Shown piece by piece: positions 7,806 to 15,308 of a stretch of 15,597 nucleotides of DNA. The DNA comes from PRO6 sp049646625 (GTDB lineage: Bacteria > Pseudomonadota > Alphaproteobacteria > Rhizobiales > Xanthobacteraceae), in NCBI GenBank assembly GCA_049646625.1, contig JBARWE010000179.1, forward strand, positions 1 to 15,597. Reading direction: 5' to 3'. A model generated the notes under the pieces. The model had not been told where the DNA came from and did not search any database. It saw only the letters and a program-made list of their open reading frames with translations. The first letter of the stretch is position 1, and each line of letters opens with the position of its first letter. The position numbers were made by a program, and so were the translations under genes.

Positions 7806-9351
7806 AGGCCGGCTCGCGCAGCTTGAAACGCTGGATCTTGCCGGTCGCGGTTTTCGGCAGGCTGTCGACGATCTCGATCCAGCGCGGATACTTCCACGGG
7901 CCGATCTTGTGCTTGACGTGCTCTTTCAGCTCCGCCATCAGCGCTTCCCCCGCCGTCGCTGTGCCGTTGAGCACGATATAGGCTTTCGGCTTGAGCAGGC
8001 CGTCGGCGTCGGCGGCCGGCACCACCGCCGCCTCCAGCACCGCCGGATGCGCGATCAAGGCGCTCTCGACCTCGAACGGCGACACCCAGATGCCCGACAC
8101 CTTGAACATATCGTCGGCACGGCCGCAGAACACATAGCGGCCGTCGCTGTCGCGAAAATACTTGTCGCCGGTGCGGGTCCAGTCGCCGGCAAAGGTGCGG
8201 CGGCTCTTGCCGCGCTGATTCCAGTAGCCCTCGGCGGCGGAGGGCGCGTTGACCAGCATCTCGCCGACCTCACCGTCGGCCACGTCGGCGCCGCTGTCGT
8301 CAACGAGGCGGATGGTGTAGCCGGGCACGGCACGGCCGGAGGAGCCATAACGGATGTCGCCCGGCGCGTTGGAGACGAAGATATGCAGCAGTTCGGTCGA
8401 GCCGACGCCATCGAGGATATCGACGCCGAAGCGGCTCTTCCAGGTGGTGCCGATATGCTCGGGCAGCGCCTCGCCGGCGGAGGTGCAGACGCGCAGCCGC
8501 GGAAAGCGTGGCTCCTCGGTGAAGCTCGGATCGCCCAGCATCGAGGCGAACAGCGTCGGCACGCCGTAGAAGATGGTGGCGCCATGCTTGCGCATCAGCC
8601 CGAACATCGCCGCCGGCGTCGGCCGGTCGGGATGCAGCACGGTGGTGGCGCCGACCGACATCGGGAAGGTCAATGCATTGCCCAGTCCATAGGCGAAGAA
8701 CAGCTTAGCCGCCGACAGGCAGACATCGTCCTCGCGGATGCCGAGAACCTGGCTGGCATAGGTCTCGGTGGTCGCCCTGACATTGGAATGGATATGGCGC
8801 ACGCCTTTCGGCGCACCGGTCGAGCCGGACGAATAGAGCCAGAACGCCGGCTCGTCCGGGTGGGTATCGACGGTCTCGAAGGCATCGCTCTCGCGCGCCA
8901 GTTCGTCGGCGAAGCGCAGATGGCCGTGGGGATCGCCGCCCGAGACGATGACGTGGTTGAGATCAGGCAAGCGGCCGACCAGATCGGCGACCATCGGCAA
9001 CAGCGGCTCCGACACCACCAGCACGCGGGCGCGGCTGTCGGCCAGCATGTAGGCATATTGCTCGGCGGTCAGCAGCGTATTGAGCGGCACCGGCACCACG
9101 CCGGCGCGCATGGCGCCAAGAAACGTCGCCGGGAAATCCACCGTGTCGAGCATGATCATGGCGAGGCGCTGCTCGCGCCTGACGTCGAGCCGGTGCAGCA
9201 GGTTGGCCATCTGCCGGGTGCGGCGCTGCAACTCGCCATAGGTCAGTTGCGCGGCCGGATCGACGAACACCACCTTGCCGCCGCGGCCGGCCTCCACATT
9301 GCGGTCGAGAAGATAGCTGACGGCATTGCCGGATTGAGCCGCTTCGCTCAT
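7804..9351 (-). CDS. Benzoate-CoA ligase (AMP-forming)
   Basis: It activates benzoate with ATP and CoA to benzoyl-CoA, AMP and diphosphate, supplying both the BoxAB substrate and the presumed BoxR inducer. The protein is an ANL adenylating enzyme. It shows the phosphate-binding loop YSSGSTGAPKG, the substrate-pocket region FYGVPTLFASML, the GVGSTELLHIF motif, the hinge region around GDKYFRDSDGRYVFCGRADD, and the C-terminal catalytic Lys in KTATGKIQR (about Lys505). The N-terminal AVSYLLDRNVEAGRG segment is typical of benzoate/4-hydroxybenzoate-CoA ligases (BadA/BclA/HbaA group). Substrate preference among simple benzoates is inferred from context. I chose ATG at 9349-9351, giving 515 residues. 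It has a poor ribosome-binding site of its own and overlaps the stop of a 14-codon leader ORF as ATGA, suggesting coupled translation. A TTG at 9381 is possible but less likely. Confidence 0.93.
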   Translation of the reverse strand: MSEAAQSGNAVSYLLDRNVEAGRGGKVVFVDPAAQLTYGELQRRTRQMANLLHRLDVRREQRLAMIMLDTVDFPATFLGAMRAGVVPVPLNTLLTAEQYAYMLADSRARVLVVSEPLLPMVADLVGRLPDLNHVIVSGGDPHGHLRFADELARESDAFETVDTHPDEPAFWLYSSGSTGAPKGVRHIHSNVRATTETYASQVLGIREDDVCLSAAKLFFAYGLGNALTFPMSVGATTVLHPDRPTPAAMFGLMRKHGATIFYGVPTLFASMLGDPSFTEEPRFPRLRVCTSAGEALPEHIGTTWKSRFGVDILDGVGSTELLHIFVSNAPGDIRYGSSGRAVPGYTIRLVDDSGADVADGEVGEMLVNAPSAAEGYWNQRGKSRRTFAGDWTRTGDKYFRDSDGRYVFCGRADDMFKVSGIWVSPFEVESALIAHPAVLEAAVVPAADADGLLKPKAYIVLNGTATAGEALMAELKEHVKHKIGPWKYPRWIEIVDSLPKTATGKIQRFKLREPA

Positions 9352-9392
9352 GCTGCCCGCGCCCCTGCCACTGATTTGCAATCGTCGGCCAT
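9348..9392 (-). CDS. 14-codon leader ORF translationally coupled to the benzoate-CoA ligase (putative)
   Basis: ATG at 9392-9390 starts a frame reading MADDCKSVAGARAA and stops with TGA at 9350-9348, overlapping the ligase ATG in an ATGA junction. The only strong Shine-Dalgarno in the region, GGGAGGAG (9409-9402), ends 9 bases before this ATG. It is about 50 bases from the ligase ATG. The simplest reading is that ribosomes load on the leader and re-initiate at the ligase. An alternative is a sequencing or genuine frameshift that splits off a longer ligase N-terminus. Confidence 0.45.
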   Translation of the reverse strand: MADDCKSVAGARAA

Positions 9393-9415
9393 GATGACGC
9401 GCTCCTCCCGTTTTT

Positions 9416-9429
9416 TGAATTATAATTCA
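9416..9429. promoter_or_regulatory. 14-bp perfect palindrome just downstream of the putative ligase -10 region
   Basis: TGAATTATAATTCA reads identically on both strands. It lies at the position expected for the ligase transcription start, next to the putative -10 at 9430-9435. It does not contain the TGCA element seen in front of boxC, so it may bind a second regulator. It could also simply be AT-rich promoter DNA. Confidence 0.45.
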
Positions 9430-9459
9430 TATAAAGCGCGCCACCCCGCTTGCTGTCAA
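9430..9459 (-). promoter_or_regulatory. Putative promoter for the benzoate-CoA ligase operon
   Basis: On the minus strand TTGACA (9459-9454) is followed after 18 bases by TTTATA (9435-9430). The -35 matches the sigma-70-type consensus fully; the -10 matches only partly. It lies upstream of the GGGAGGAG ribosome-binding site at 9409-9402. Spacing and position are plausible, but no transcription start is known. Confidence 0.4.
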
Positions 9460-9468
9460 TTGTTATCA

Positions 9469-9480
9469 GCATTATTTTGC
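9469..9480. promoter_or_regulatory. Degenerate BoxR-like half-palindrome GCA-N6-TGC, site 1
   Basis: GCA-TTATTT-TGC keeps the inner three bases of each arm and the 6-bp spacer of the TGCA-N6-TGCA sites upstream of boxC. It lies in the 189-bp ligase/boxR intergenic region, just upstream of the ligase -35. It could mediate BoxR control of the ligase or autoregulation of boxR. Confidence 0.35.
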
Positions 9481-9490
9481 CGCTCAGTAC

Positions 9491-9502
9491 GCAAAATGGT
9501 GC
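9491..9502. promoter_or_regulatory. Degenerate BoxR-like half-palindrome GCA-N6-TGC, site 2
   Basis: GCA-AAATGG-TGC has the same arm and spacer pattern. Its centre is 22 bp (about two helical turns) from that of site 1 and about 44 bp from the boxR start. It is a weak match on its own; the paired, phased arrangement is what makes it notable. Confidence 0.3.
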
Positions 9503-9540
9503 CGCCCCAGACCCGCAACGCCCGGACCTGATCACCAACC

Positions 9541-10437
9541 ATGGCCGAGCCATCGACGTCCGAAATCAGCTTTCTGGAGCAACTCGGCCAGCGCGTGCGC
9601 ACGATGCGCGCGATGCGCGGCATGTCGCGCAAGGTGCTGGCGCGCGTCTCGGGGATTTCCGAGCGCTATCTGGCGCAACTCGAAGGCGGCAAAGGCAACG
9701 TTTCGATCGTGCTGCTGCGGCGGGTGGCAGATGCCATGGGCGCGCATCTGGAAGACCTGATCCCATCCGCCGACCTCACCCCGGACTGGGCCGTGATCCG
9801 CGACCTGATGCGCAGCGCCTCGCCGAAACAGATCGCCGAGGCCAAGGCGGCGCTCACCGAGCAGGCCGGCAGCGATCCGGCGCACCGGCCGGCCTTTGCC
9901 GGCATCGCCCTGATCGGCCTGCGCGGCGCCGGCAAGTCCACCCTCGGCCGGCTGTTGGCGCAGCGCATCGGCTGGCGCTTCGTCGAACTCAACAAGGAAA
10001 TCGAACGGCTGAACGGGTTGTCGGTCGCCGAGATCATCGCGCTCTACGGCCAGGAAGGCTTTCGCCGCATGGAGCAGGCGGCACTGGCGCAACTGCTCGA
10101 ACACGACCAGCTGATGGTGCTGGCGACCGGCGGCGGCATCGTCTCCGAGCCGGTGACGTTCGATCGCGTGCTGTCGTCGTTCCACACGGTGTGGCTGAAG
10201 GCGCGGCCGGAGGAGCACATGGGGCGGGTGCGCAAGCAGGGCGACCTGCGGCCGATGGCCGACGACCGCTCGGCGATGGACGAACTGCGCACCATCCTGT
10301 TGAGCCGCGAGCCGCTTTACGCGCGCGCCGATACTCAGGTCGATACAGCGGGGCTTTCGGTGGATCAGGCACTGGCACGACTGATCGACGAGGTGGCGCC
10401 GGTGCTGGCGCAGCGGCCGCGCGCGGCGGCGTCTTAG
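9541..10437 (+). CDS. boxR: Transcriptional regulator BoxR (HTH fused to shikimate-kinase-like domain)
   Basis: BoxR/BzdR-type regulators repress benzoate genes and respond to benzoyl-CoA. Residues about 13-75 form an XRE-type helix-turn-helix (SRKVLARVSGISERYLAQLE, then VSIVLLRRVADAMG). A short linker leads to a shikimate-kinase-like domain (about 120-285) with Walker A GLRGAGKST at 126-134, FRR near 174-176, TGGG at 196-199 and REPLY in the distal part. The segment equivalent to the kinase's substrate/Mg Asp reads ELNKEIE, with Asn151 where kinases have Asp. That suggests the domain now senses an effector instead of phosphorylating shikimate. The ATG at 9541 has no strong ribosome-binding site. 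The gene ends with tandem stops TAG-TAA, four bases from the convergent livF stop, and is divergent from the ligase. Confidence 0.94.
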   Translation: MAEPSTSEISFLEQLGQRVRTMRAMRGMSRKVLARVSGISERYLAQLEGGKGNVSIVLLRRVADAMGAHLEDLIPSADLTPDWAVIRDLMRSASPKQIAEAKAALTEQAGSDPAHRPAFAGIALIGLRGAGKSTLGRLLAQRIGWRFVELNKEIERLNGLSVAEIIALYGQEGFRRMEQAALAQLLEHDQLMVLATGGGIVSEPVTFDRVLSSFHTVWLKARPEEHMGRVRKQGDLRPMADDRSAMDELRTILLSREPLYARADTQVDTAGLSVDQALARLIDEVAPVLAQRPRAAAS

Positions 10438-10441
10438 TAAG

Positions 10442-11152
10442 TTACACGCCGAGATAACGCTCCAGCAATTTAGATCGCGCGGTCAGCGCCTGTGGCGTTC
10501 CCTCGAACACCACCTGCCCTTTCGACAACAGCACCATGCGGCTGGCCAGCCGGGCCAGGCTGCGAAAGTCCTTGTCGACGACGATCGCCGCGACGCCCTC
10601 ATCGCGGATCAGATTCAGCGTGTGCCAAATCGTCTGCGCGATCAGCGGCGCGAGACCCTCGGTCGCCTCGTCGATCAGCAAGAGGTCGGGGTTGGTCATC
10701 AACGCGCGGCCGATCGTCAGCATCTGCTGCTCGCCACCGGACAACTGGTGACCGCCGTTGCGACGGCGCTCCTCAAGGCGCGGGAACAGCTTGAAGATGC
10801 GCTCCAGCGTCCATGTCGAGCGGCCATCGATCCCCGGCCGCGCCGCCATGATCAGGTTTTCGGTTACCGACAGCGTGCCGAAGATGCCGCGCCCTTCCGG
10901 CACCAGCGCCACGCCGGCCAGCGCCACCGCCTCCGGCGGCAGGCCACGCAGGTCGCGGCCGGCAAACGCGATCCGGCCGCGGCACTCGGGCACCAGCCCC
11001 ATCAGCGTGCGCAGCAGAGTGGTCTTGCCCATGCCGTTACGGCCGATCAGCGCCACCTGTTCGCCGCGCGCGACGGCGAGGTCGATGCCGTGCAGAATCT
11101 GGCTCGTGCCATAGAAGGCTTCGAGTTTTTCGACGGTGAGAAGCGCGCTCAT
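10442..11152 (-). CDS. livF: ABC transporter ATP-binding protein, LivF type
   Basis: This is one of two ATPases powering a branched-chain-amino-acid-type (HAAT) importer. The 236 residues carry Walker A GRNGMGKTT at 37-45, Q-loop region VPEGRGIF at 84-91, signature LSGGEQQ at 137-143 and Walker B LLLIDE at 157-162. The switch region reads VVDKDF at 191-196, without the usual His. LivF proteins commonly vary here and rely on LivG for the conserved catalytic His. The start overlaps the livG stop as ATGA (11152-11149), indicating coupled translation. It is last in the importer operon and converges with boxR. The substrate is not encoded in this subunit; context points to an aromatic acid, not an amino acid. 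Confidence 0.92.
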   Translation of the reverse strand: MSALLTVEKLEAFYGTSQILHGIDLAVARGEQVALIGRNGMGKTTLLRTLMGLVPECRGRIAFAGRDLRGLPPEAVALAGVALVPEGRGIFGTLSVTENLIMAARPGIDGRSTWTLERIFKLFPRLEERRRNGGHQLSGGEQQMLTIGRALMTNPDLLLIDEATEGLAPLIAQTIWHTLNLIRDEGVAAIVVDKDFRSLARLASRMVLLSKGQVVFEGTPQALTARSKLLERYLGV

Positions 11153-11928
11153 GCCGGCGCCCCGTCGTCACCGAGATAGGCGCTGCGCACGGCCGGGTGC
11201 ACGCGCACCTCGTCGGGCGCGCCGCTGGCGATGACGCAGCCGTCCGCCATCACCGTCAGGCGGTCGGCCAGTTCGAACACCGCATCCATGTCGTGCTCGA
11301 CGATCAGCACCGCGCGCCCCTCCTTGAGCGACCGGATGAGATCGACGACGCGGCGCGCCTCGCCGTGTCCCATCCCGGCCAGCGGCTCGTCGAGCAAAAT
11401 GACGCGCGGCGCGGTCGCCAGCACCATGGCGATTTCAAGCTGGCGCTGTTCGCCGTGGCTCAACTGCCGCGCCACCACGCGGGCGCGCTGGTGCAGCCCG
11501 GCCAGCATCAGCGCATCCGCAGCGCGGTGGTTGACCTCGGCATCGGCGCGAACGCCGCCGGTCATGCGCAGCGGTCGCGGCGCGTGCGCCTGCGCGGCGA
11601 GGCGGACGTTTTCGTGCGCGGTGAAGTCGGCAAAGATGGTGGTCTTCTGGTAGGAGCGGCCGACGCCGGCGCGGGCGCGGCGATGCGGCGGCATCCGGGT
11701 GAGCGAGGCGCCATTGAGCGAAATGTCGCCGGCGTTGACCATGAGATCGCCGGACAACAGGTTGATCAACGTCGATTTGCCGGCGCCGTTCGGCCCGATC
11801 ACCGCATGGATTTCGCCGATCCGCACGTCGAGCGACACGTCGGCGACGGCGCGCAGGCCGCCGAACTGCTTGCAAAGACCGCGCGCAGCAAGCGCGATAT
11901 CCGAGGTCCGCTCAGGCATGACCGGCAT
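11149..11928 (-). CDS. livG: ABC transporter ATP-binding protein, LivG type
   Basis: This is the partner ATPase of the importer. The 259 residues carry Walker A GPNGAGKST at 45-53, signature LSHGEQ at 156-161, Walker B VILLDE at 176-181 and the H-loop VEHDMD at 210-215 with His212. Together with LivF it forms an asymmetric ATPase pair on the cytoplasmic face of the LivHM channel. The ATG at 11928 lies inside the livM 3' end (17-bp overlap). The ATG three codons later (11919) is an equally credible start, with GGCGG about nine bases upstream. The stop overlaps the livF start. Confidence 0.92.
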   Translation of the reverse strand: MPVMPERTSDIALAARGLCKQFGGLRAVADVSLDVRIGEIHAVIGPNGAGKSTLINLLSGDLMVNAGDISLNGASLTRMPPHRRARAGVGRSYQKTTIFADFTAHENVRLAAQAHAPRPLRMTGGVRADAEVNHRAADALMLAGLHQRARVVARQLSHGEQRQLEIAMVLATAPRVILLDEPLAGMGHGEARRVVDLIRSLKEGRAVLIVEHDMDAVFELADRLTVMADGCVIASGAPDEVRVHPAVRSAYLGDDGAPA

Positions 11929-12922
11929 CCGCCGCGCGCGACGCCTCCCGTGCCGCGGGCGCCTGGGACAGCGGCCCGCCGATATGCGGCAGAAGCTGGC
12001 GCAAGCCGCCCGGCAGCACGATCACCAGCACGATCACGATCAAGCCCTCGATCAGCTTCCAGTATTCGGTGAAGGCCTTCAGCACCTCTTCGAGGCCGAG
12101 CAGCACCATCGCCCCGACCAACGGCCCGGTGATCGAGCGCAAGCCGCCGATCAGCACCATCACCAGCACCGTGGCGGAGACGTGCCAGCCGAGCATCTGC
12201 GGCACCACGAAGCCGAACTGCGCGGCCGCGAAGTAGCCGGCAAGCCCGGCCAGCGCCCCGGAGATGACGAACGCAGTGAGGCGGATGCGGAATACCGGAA
12301 AACCAAGCGCGCGGGTGCGGCGCTCATTGTCGCGGGCAGCGGCAAGGGCGTGGCCGAACGGCGAGCGGACCAGCATCGTCAACAGCGCGATCACCGCCAC
12401 CAGCGCGCCGAGCACCACGAAGTAGAACGCCAGCGGCTTGTCGAGGTCGATGAGAACCCGGCCGAAGATCGCAACCTCCGGCTTGGTATTGATGAAAATG
12501 CCGTCGGAGCCGCCGGCGAACTGGGTGTCGAAGAACAGGAAGAACAGCATCTCGCCGAAGGCCAGCGTCACCATGATGAAGTAGATGCCGCGGGTGCGCA
12601 GCGCCAGCGCGCCGATCACCAGCGCGACCGCGGCGGCGGCGGCGACCGCAAGCGGCAGCGTCCACCAGATCGCGGCGGGGTCGTAGCGCGGCGTCGCCAG
12701 CGCCAGCGCGTAGCCGGCAAGGCCGAAGAACGCGCCGTGGCACAGGCTGACCAGCCCGCCATGGCCGACGACGAGGTTGAGCGCCATCGCCAGCATGCCC
12801 ATGATGTAGACCTTGGCGGCGAACTGCGCGTAATAGGCCGGCACCAGGAACGGCAGCACGATGGCGGCCGCGAGGCACGAAAGGCCGATGGCGGTCCAGC
12901 GGCGGATGTCGGCGTCGCCCAT
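11912..12922 (-). CDS. livM: ABC transporter permease, LivM type
   Basis: This inner-membrane subunit has 336 residues with many hydrophobic helices. The LivM hallmark GHGGLVSLCHGAFFGLAGYALA is at 53-74. The cytoplasmic EAA-like coupling loop FGHALAAARDNERRTRALG at 189-207 would contact the ATPases. The C-terminal tail beyond about residue 315 is Ala-rich and hydrophilic. The start ATG (12920-12922) is three bases after the livH stop and the end overlaps livG. This continuous, nearly gapless arrangement indicates one operon. It pairs with LivH to form the transmembrane channel. Confidence 0.92.
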   Translation of the reverse strand: MGDADIRRWTAIGLSCLAAAIVLPFLVPAYYAQFAAKVYIMGMLAMALNLVVGHGGLVSLCHGAFFGLAGYALALATPRYDPAAIWWTLPLAVAAAAAVALVIGALALRTRGIYFIMVTLAFGEMLFFLFFDTQFAGGSDGIFINTKPEVAIFGRVLIDLDKPLAFYFVVLGALVAVIALLTMLVRSPFGHALAAARDNERRTRALGFPVFRIRLTAFVISGALAGLAGYFAAAQFGFVVPQMLGWHVSATVLVMVLIGGLRSITGPLVGAMVLLGLEEVLKAFTEYWKLIEGLIVIVLVIVLPGGLRQLLPHIGGPLSQAPAAREASRAADAGHA

Positions 12923-12925
12923 CGG

Positions 12926-13798
12926 CTAGATCTCTCGCCGGCCCAGAATGCCGTTCGGCCGCCAGATCAGCACGGCCGCCATCAGCACATAGATCAGGAT
13001 GCTGGCAACGTTGGGAAAGAACACTTTGCCGAAGGTGTCGGTCAGGCCGATCAGCAGCGCGCCAAGCGCGGCGCCGGCGACCGAGCCGATGCCGCCGAGC
13101 ACGACGACGACGAACGACAGGATCAGCATGCCGTCGCCCATGCCGGGAAACACGGTGGAGACCGGCGCCACCACCGCGCCGCCGAATGCGGCGAGCGCGA
13201 TGCCGACGGCGAATACATAGCGGTTGACGGCCTCCGACCTGATGCCGAGCACGCGGGTCATCTCGCGGTTCTCGGCGCCGGCGCGCACGATCATGCCGAT
13301 CCTGGTCGAGCGGATCACCCAGAAGATCGCCACCGCGACGATCAGGCAGAACACGCAGATGGCAAGGCGATAGACCGAATAGGACAGGTTGTCGGTGAGT
13401 TGAATGGTGCCGGCGAGCCATTCGGGCGGAGCGACCGAATGCACGTCCTTGCCGAACAGGATCTGCCGCCCCTCGTCAAGCACCAGGATGACGCCGAAGG
13501 TCAAAAGCACCTGCGCCAGATGATCGCGACCATAGAGCCGCTTGACCAGCACCGCCTCCATCAGCCAGCCGAGCACGAAGGCGATGGCGACGCTGCCGGC
13601 CACCGCCAGCGCGAAGCTGCCGCTATAGGTGGCGATCCAGTAGGCGAGGTAGGCGCCGATCATGTAGAACGCGCCGTGCGCCAGATTGATCACGCCGAGG
13701 ATGCCGAACACCAGCGTCAGGCCGCTGGCGACCAGAAACAGGACCATGCCGTACTGGATGGCGTTCAGAAGCTGCACGCCGAAGGTGACGAGGTCCAT
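12926..13798 (-). CDS. livH: ABC transporter permease, LivH type
   Basis: This 290-residue inner-membrane permease carries the LivH signature VFGILGVINLAHGAFYMIGAY (about 30-50), an EAA-like coupling loop (TRIGMIVRAGAENREMTRVLGI, about 165-186) and the typical C-terminus WRPNGILGRR. It forms the import channel with LivM. The ATG at 13796-13798 has AGGA about seven bases upstream. The gene follows the binding-protein gene after a 99-bp gap that contains a strong GC palindrome, while livM follows after only 3 bp. Confidence 0.92.
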   Translation of the reverse strand: MDLVTFGVQLLNAIQYGMVLFLVASGLTLVFGILGVINLAHGAFYMIGAYLAYWIATYSGSFALAVAGSVAIAFVLGWLMEAVLVKRLYGRDHLAQVLLTFGVILVLDEGRQILFGKDVHSVAPPEWLAGTIQLTDNLSYSVYRLAICVFCLIVAVAIFWVIRSTRIGMIVRAGAENREMTRVLGIRSEAVNRYVFAVGIALAAFGGAVVAPVSTVFPGMGDGMLILSFVVVVLGGIGSVAGAALGALLIGLTDTFGKVFFPNVASILIYVLMAAVLIWRPNGILGRREI

Positions 13799-13868
13799 TC
13801 GCTGGTCCTGAAAGAAAGATGGCCGGGCCGCCTCGATCGGTACTAGATCGAAGCGACCCGTTTGAACA

Positions 13869-13888
13869 GCCGCCGGCGCGCCGGCGGC
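13869..13888. other. 20-bp perfect GC palindrome between the binding-protein and permease genes
   Basis: The two arms GCCGCCGGCG and CGCCGGCGGC meet without a spacer, so in RNA they would give a stem of about eight pairs with a 4-base loop. It starts 9 bases beyond the binding-protein stop codon in the direction of transcription. Such hairpins after a solute-binding-protein gene commonly stabilise the upstream message or attenuate transcription, so the binding protein is made in excess over the permeases. No U-tract follows, so full termination is unlikely. Confidence 0.5.
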
Positions 13889-13897
13889 CTGCTGGCG

Positions 13898-15106
13898 TCA
13901 GGTCAGCTTGCAGCCGCGCGCCGGATCGTCGACCGCCTCCTGCGCGATCGAGATCAGTTCGTTGCGGCCATTGCGCACCTCACGCAGGTAGATGTTCTGG
14001 ATCGGGTTGTGCGCCTTGTTGAACGACAAGGGGCCGCGCGGACTGTCGATCTTGGCGGCGCCCATCGCCTGGATCATGGTGTCGCGCTTCTTGTCGTCGC
14101 CGCCGACCGCAGAGAGGCCGACATCGAGCAGCGCCGCCGCGTCAAAGCCCTGCACCGCGTAGATGTCGCCGTCCTTGCCGGTCTTGTCCTTGAACGCCTT
14201 GAGGAAGGCGACGTTGGCGGGATTGTCGAGGTTGTCGGCGTAATGCAGCGTGGTGCGGATGCCGTTGGCGGCCTCGCCCTGCGCCGGAATCGTGCCATCG
14301 GTAAGGAAGCCGGCACCATAGAGCGGGATCGACTTGTTGAGGCCGGAGGCGGCATAGTCCTTGACGAACTTCACCGCGCCGCCGCCGGCGAAGAAGCTGA
14401 ACACCGCATCCGGCTTCAACGTCGCAACACGGGTCAACAGCGCCTGAAACTCCACCTCGGGGAACGGCACGGTCAGCTTCTCGGCGATCTTGCCGCCGCG
14501 CGCGGTAAAGTTTTCGGCGAAGGCATCGATCATCTCAGAGCCGGCGGTATAGCGCCAGGTGATGGTCGCAACGTTCTTGATGCCGGCCTCGGCCAGCACC
14601 TTGCCCATCGGGAAGGTGGTCTGCCAGTTCGAGAACGAGGAGCGGAAGATGTTGGGCGCACAGGCCGGGCCGGTGGCGTCGTTGGCGCCGGCGTTGGGGA
14701 TGATCATCAGCGTCTTGGAGTCGCGCGCCACCTTGACCATGGCCATCGCCACGCCGGAATGCACGGTGCCGATCACCACGTCGGCCTTCTCGCGCCCGAC
14801 CAGCCGGTTCATGTTGTCGGTCGCGGCTTCCGGCTTGGATTCATCGTCGACCTGCACGAAGGCGATCTCGCGGCCGCCGAGCCGGCCGCCCTTCTGCTGG
14901 ACATAGAGCCTGAAGCCTTCGTCGATGAACTGCCCGAGTTTGGCGTAGGTGCCGGTATACGGCAGCATCAGGCCCACCTTCAGCGGCCCCTGCTGGGCGA
15001 TCGCCGGGCTGCGCAACGGGGAGGCTACGGCCAGCGTGGCGGCGCCGGCGGCCCCGGACAGCACGGCGCGGCGGGTCAGGCGCGGCAGGTGGAAATGATC
15101 GGACAT
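13898..15106 (-). CDS. Periplasmic solute-binding protein, LivK type (putative aromatic-acid binding)
   Basis: This 402-residue type I periplasmic binding protein begins with a probable twin-arginine signal: LTRRAVLSGAAGAATLAVASP, then a candidate cleavage after AIA near residue 38. The mature protein begins GPLKVGLMLPYTGTYAKLG, followed by EGFRLYVQQKGGRLGGR and VQVDDESKPEAA, all typical of the Leu/Ile/Val-binding superfamily. I chose ATG at 15104-15106, with GGGAG about eight bases upstream; the frame is open further upstream to 15463 but overlaps the neighbouring gene. The superfamily includes aromatic-acid binders in Rhodopseudomonas. Placement between a box cluster and a feruloyl-CoA-synthase-like gene suggests benzoate or phenylpropenoids, but amino acids cannot be excluded from sequence alone. 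Confidence 0.88.
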   Translation of the reverse strand: MSDHFHLPRLTRRAVLSGAAGAATLAVASPLRSPAIAQQGPLKVGLMLPYTGTYAKLGQFIDEGFRLYVQQKGGRLGGREIAFVQVDDESKPEAATDNMNRLVGREKADVVIGTVHSGVAMAMVKVARDSKTLMIIPNAGANDATGPACAPNIFRSSFSNWQTTFPMGKVLAEAGIKNVATITWRYTAGSEMIDAFAENFTARGGKIAEKLTVPFPEVEFQALLTRVATLKPDAVFSFFAGGGAVKFVKDYAASGLNKSIPLYGAGFLTDGTIPAQGEAANGIRTTLHYADNLDNPANVAFLKAFKDKTGKDGDIYAVQGFDAAALLDVGLSAVGGDDKKRDTMIQAMGAAKIDSPRGPLSFNKAHNPIQNIYLREVRNGRNELISIAQEAVDDPARGCKLT

Positions 15107-15308
15107 CGGCGAAGCTCCCTCTGGTGTCGCTGTTATGCGTATCGGTGTCTTGACGGTCGTGGGCGTTGTGTCGCGATTATCGTCGTTGGCGGTGCAATCC
15201 CGCGCCTGCCGCCGCCAATCCAAGACAGCGGCGCAAAGTCCCTCCCCGAACCTGGCGGTGCCAGCATAGGTCGCCGGCGCGCCGCATGGCAAGAATTCGA
15301 TCGTCTCA

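Noticed and set aside
15107..15308. Promoter or BoxR site upstream of the binding-protein gene
   Set aside because: The gap has a TGCA (15193-15196) and a long-loop 7-bp inverted repeat (15186-15192 with 15212-15218), but no TGCA-N6-TGCA pattern and no properly spaced promoter hexamers.
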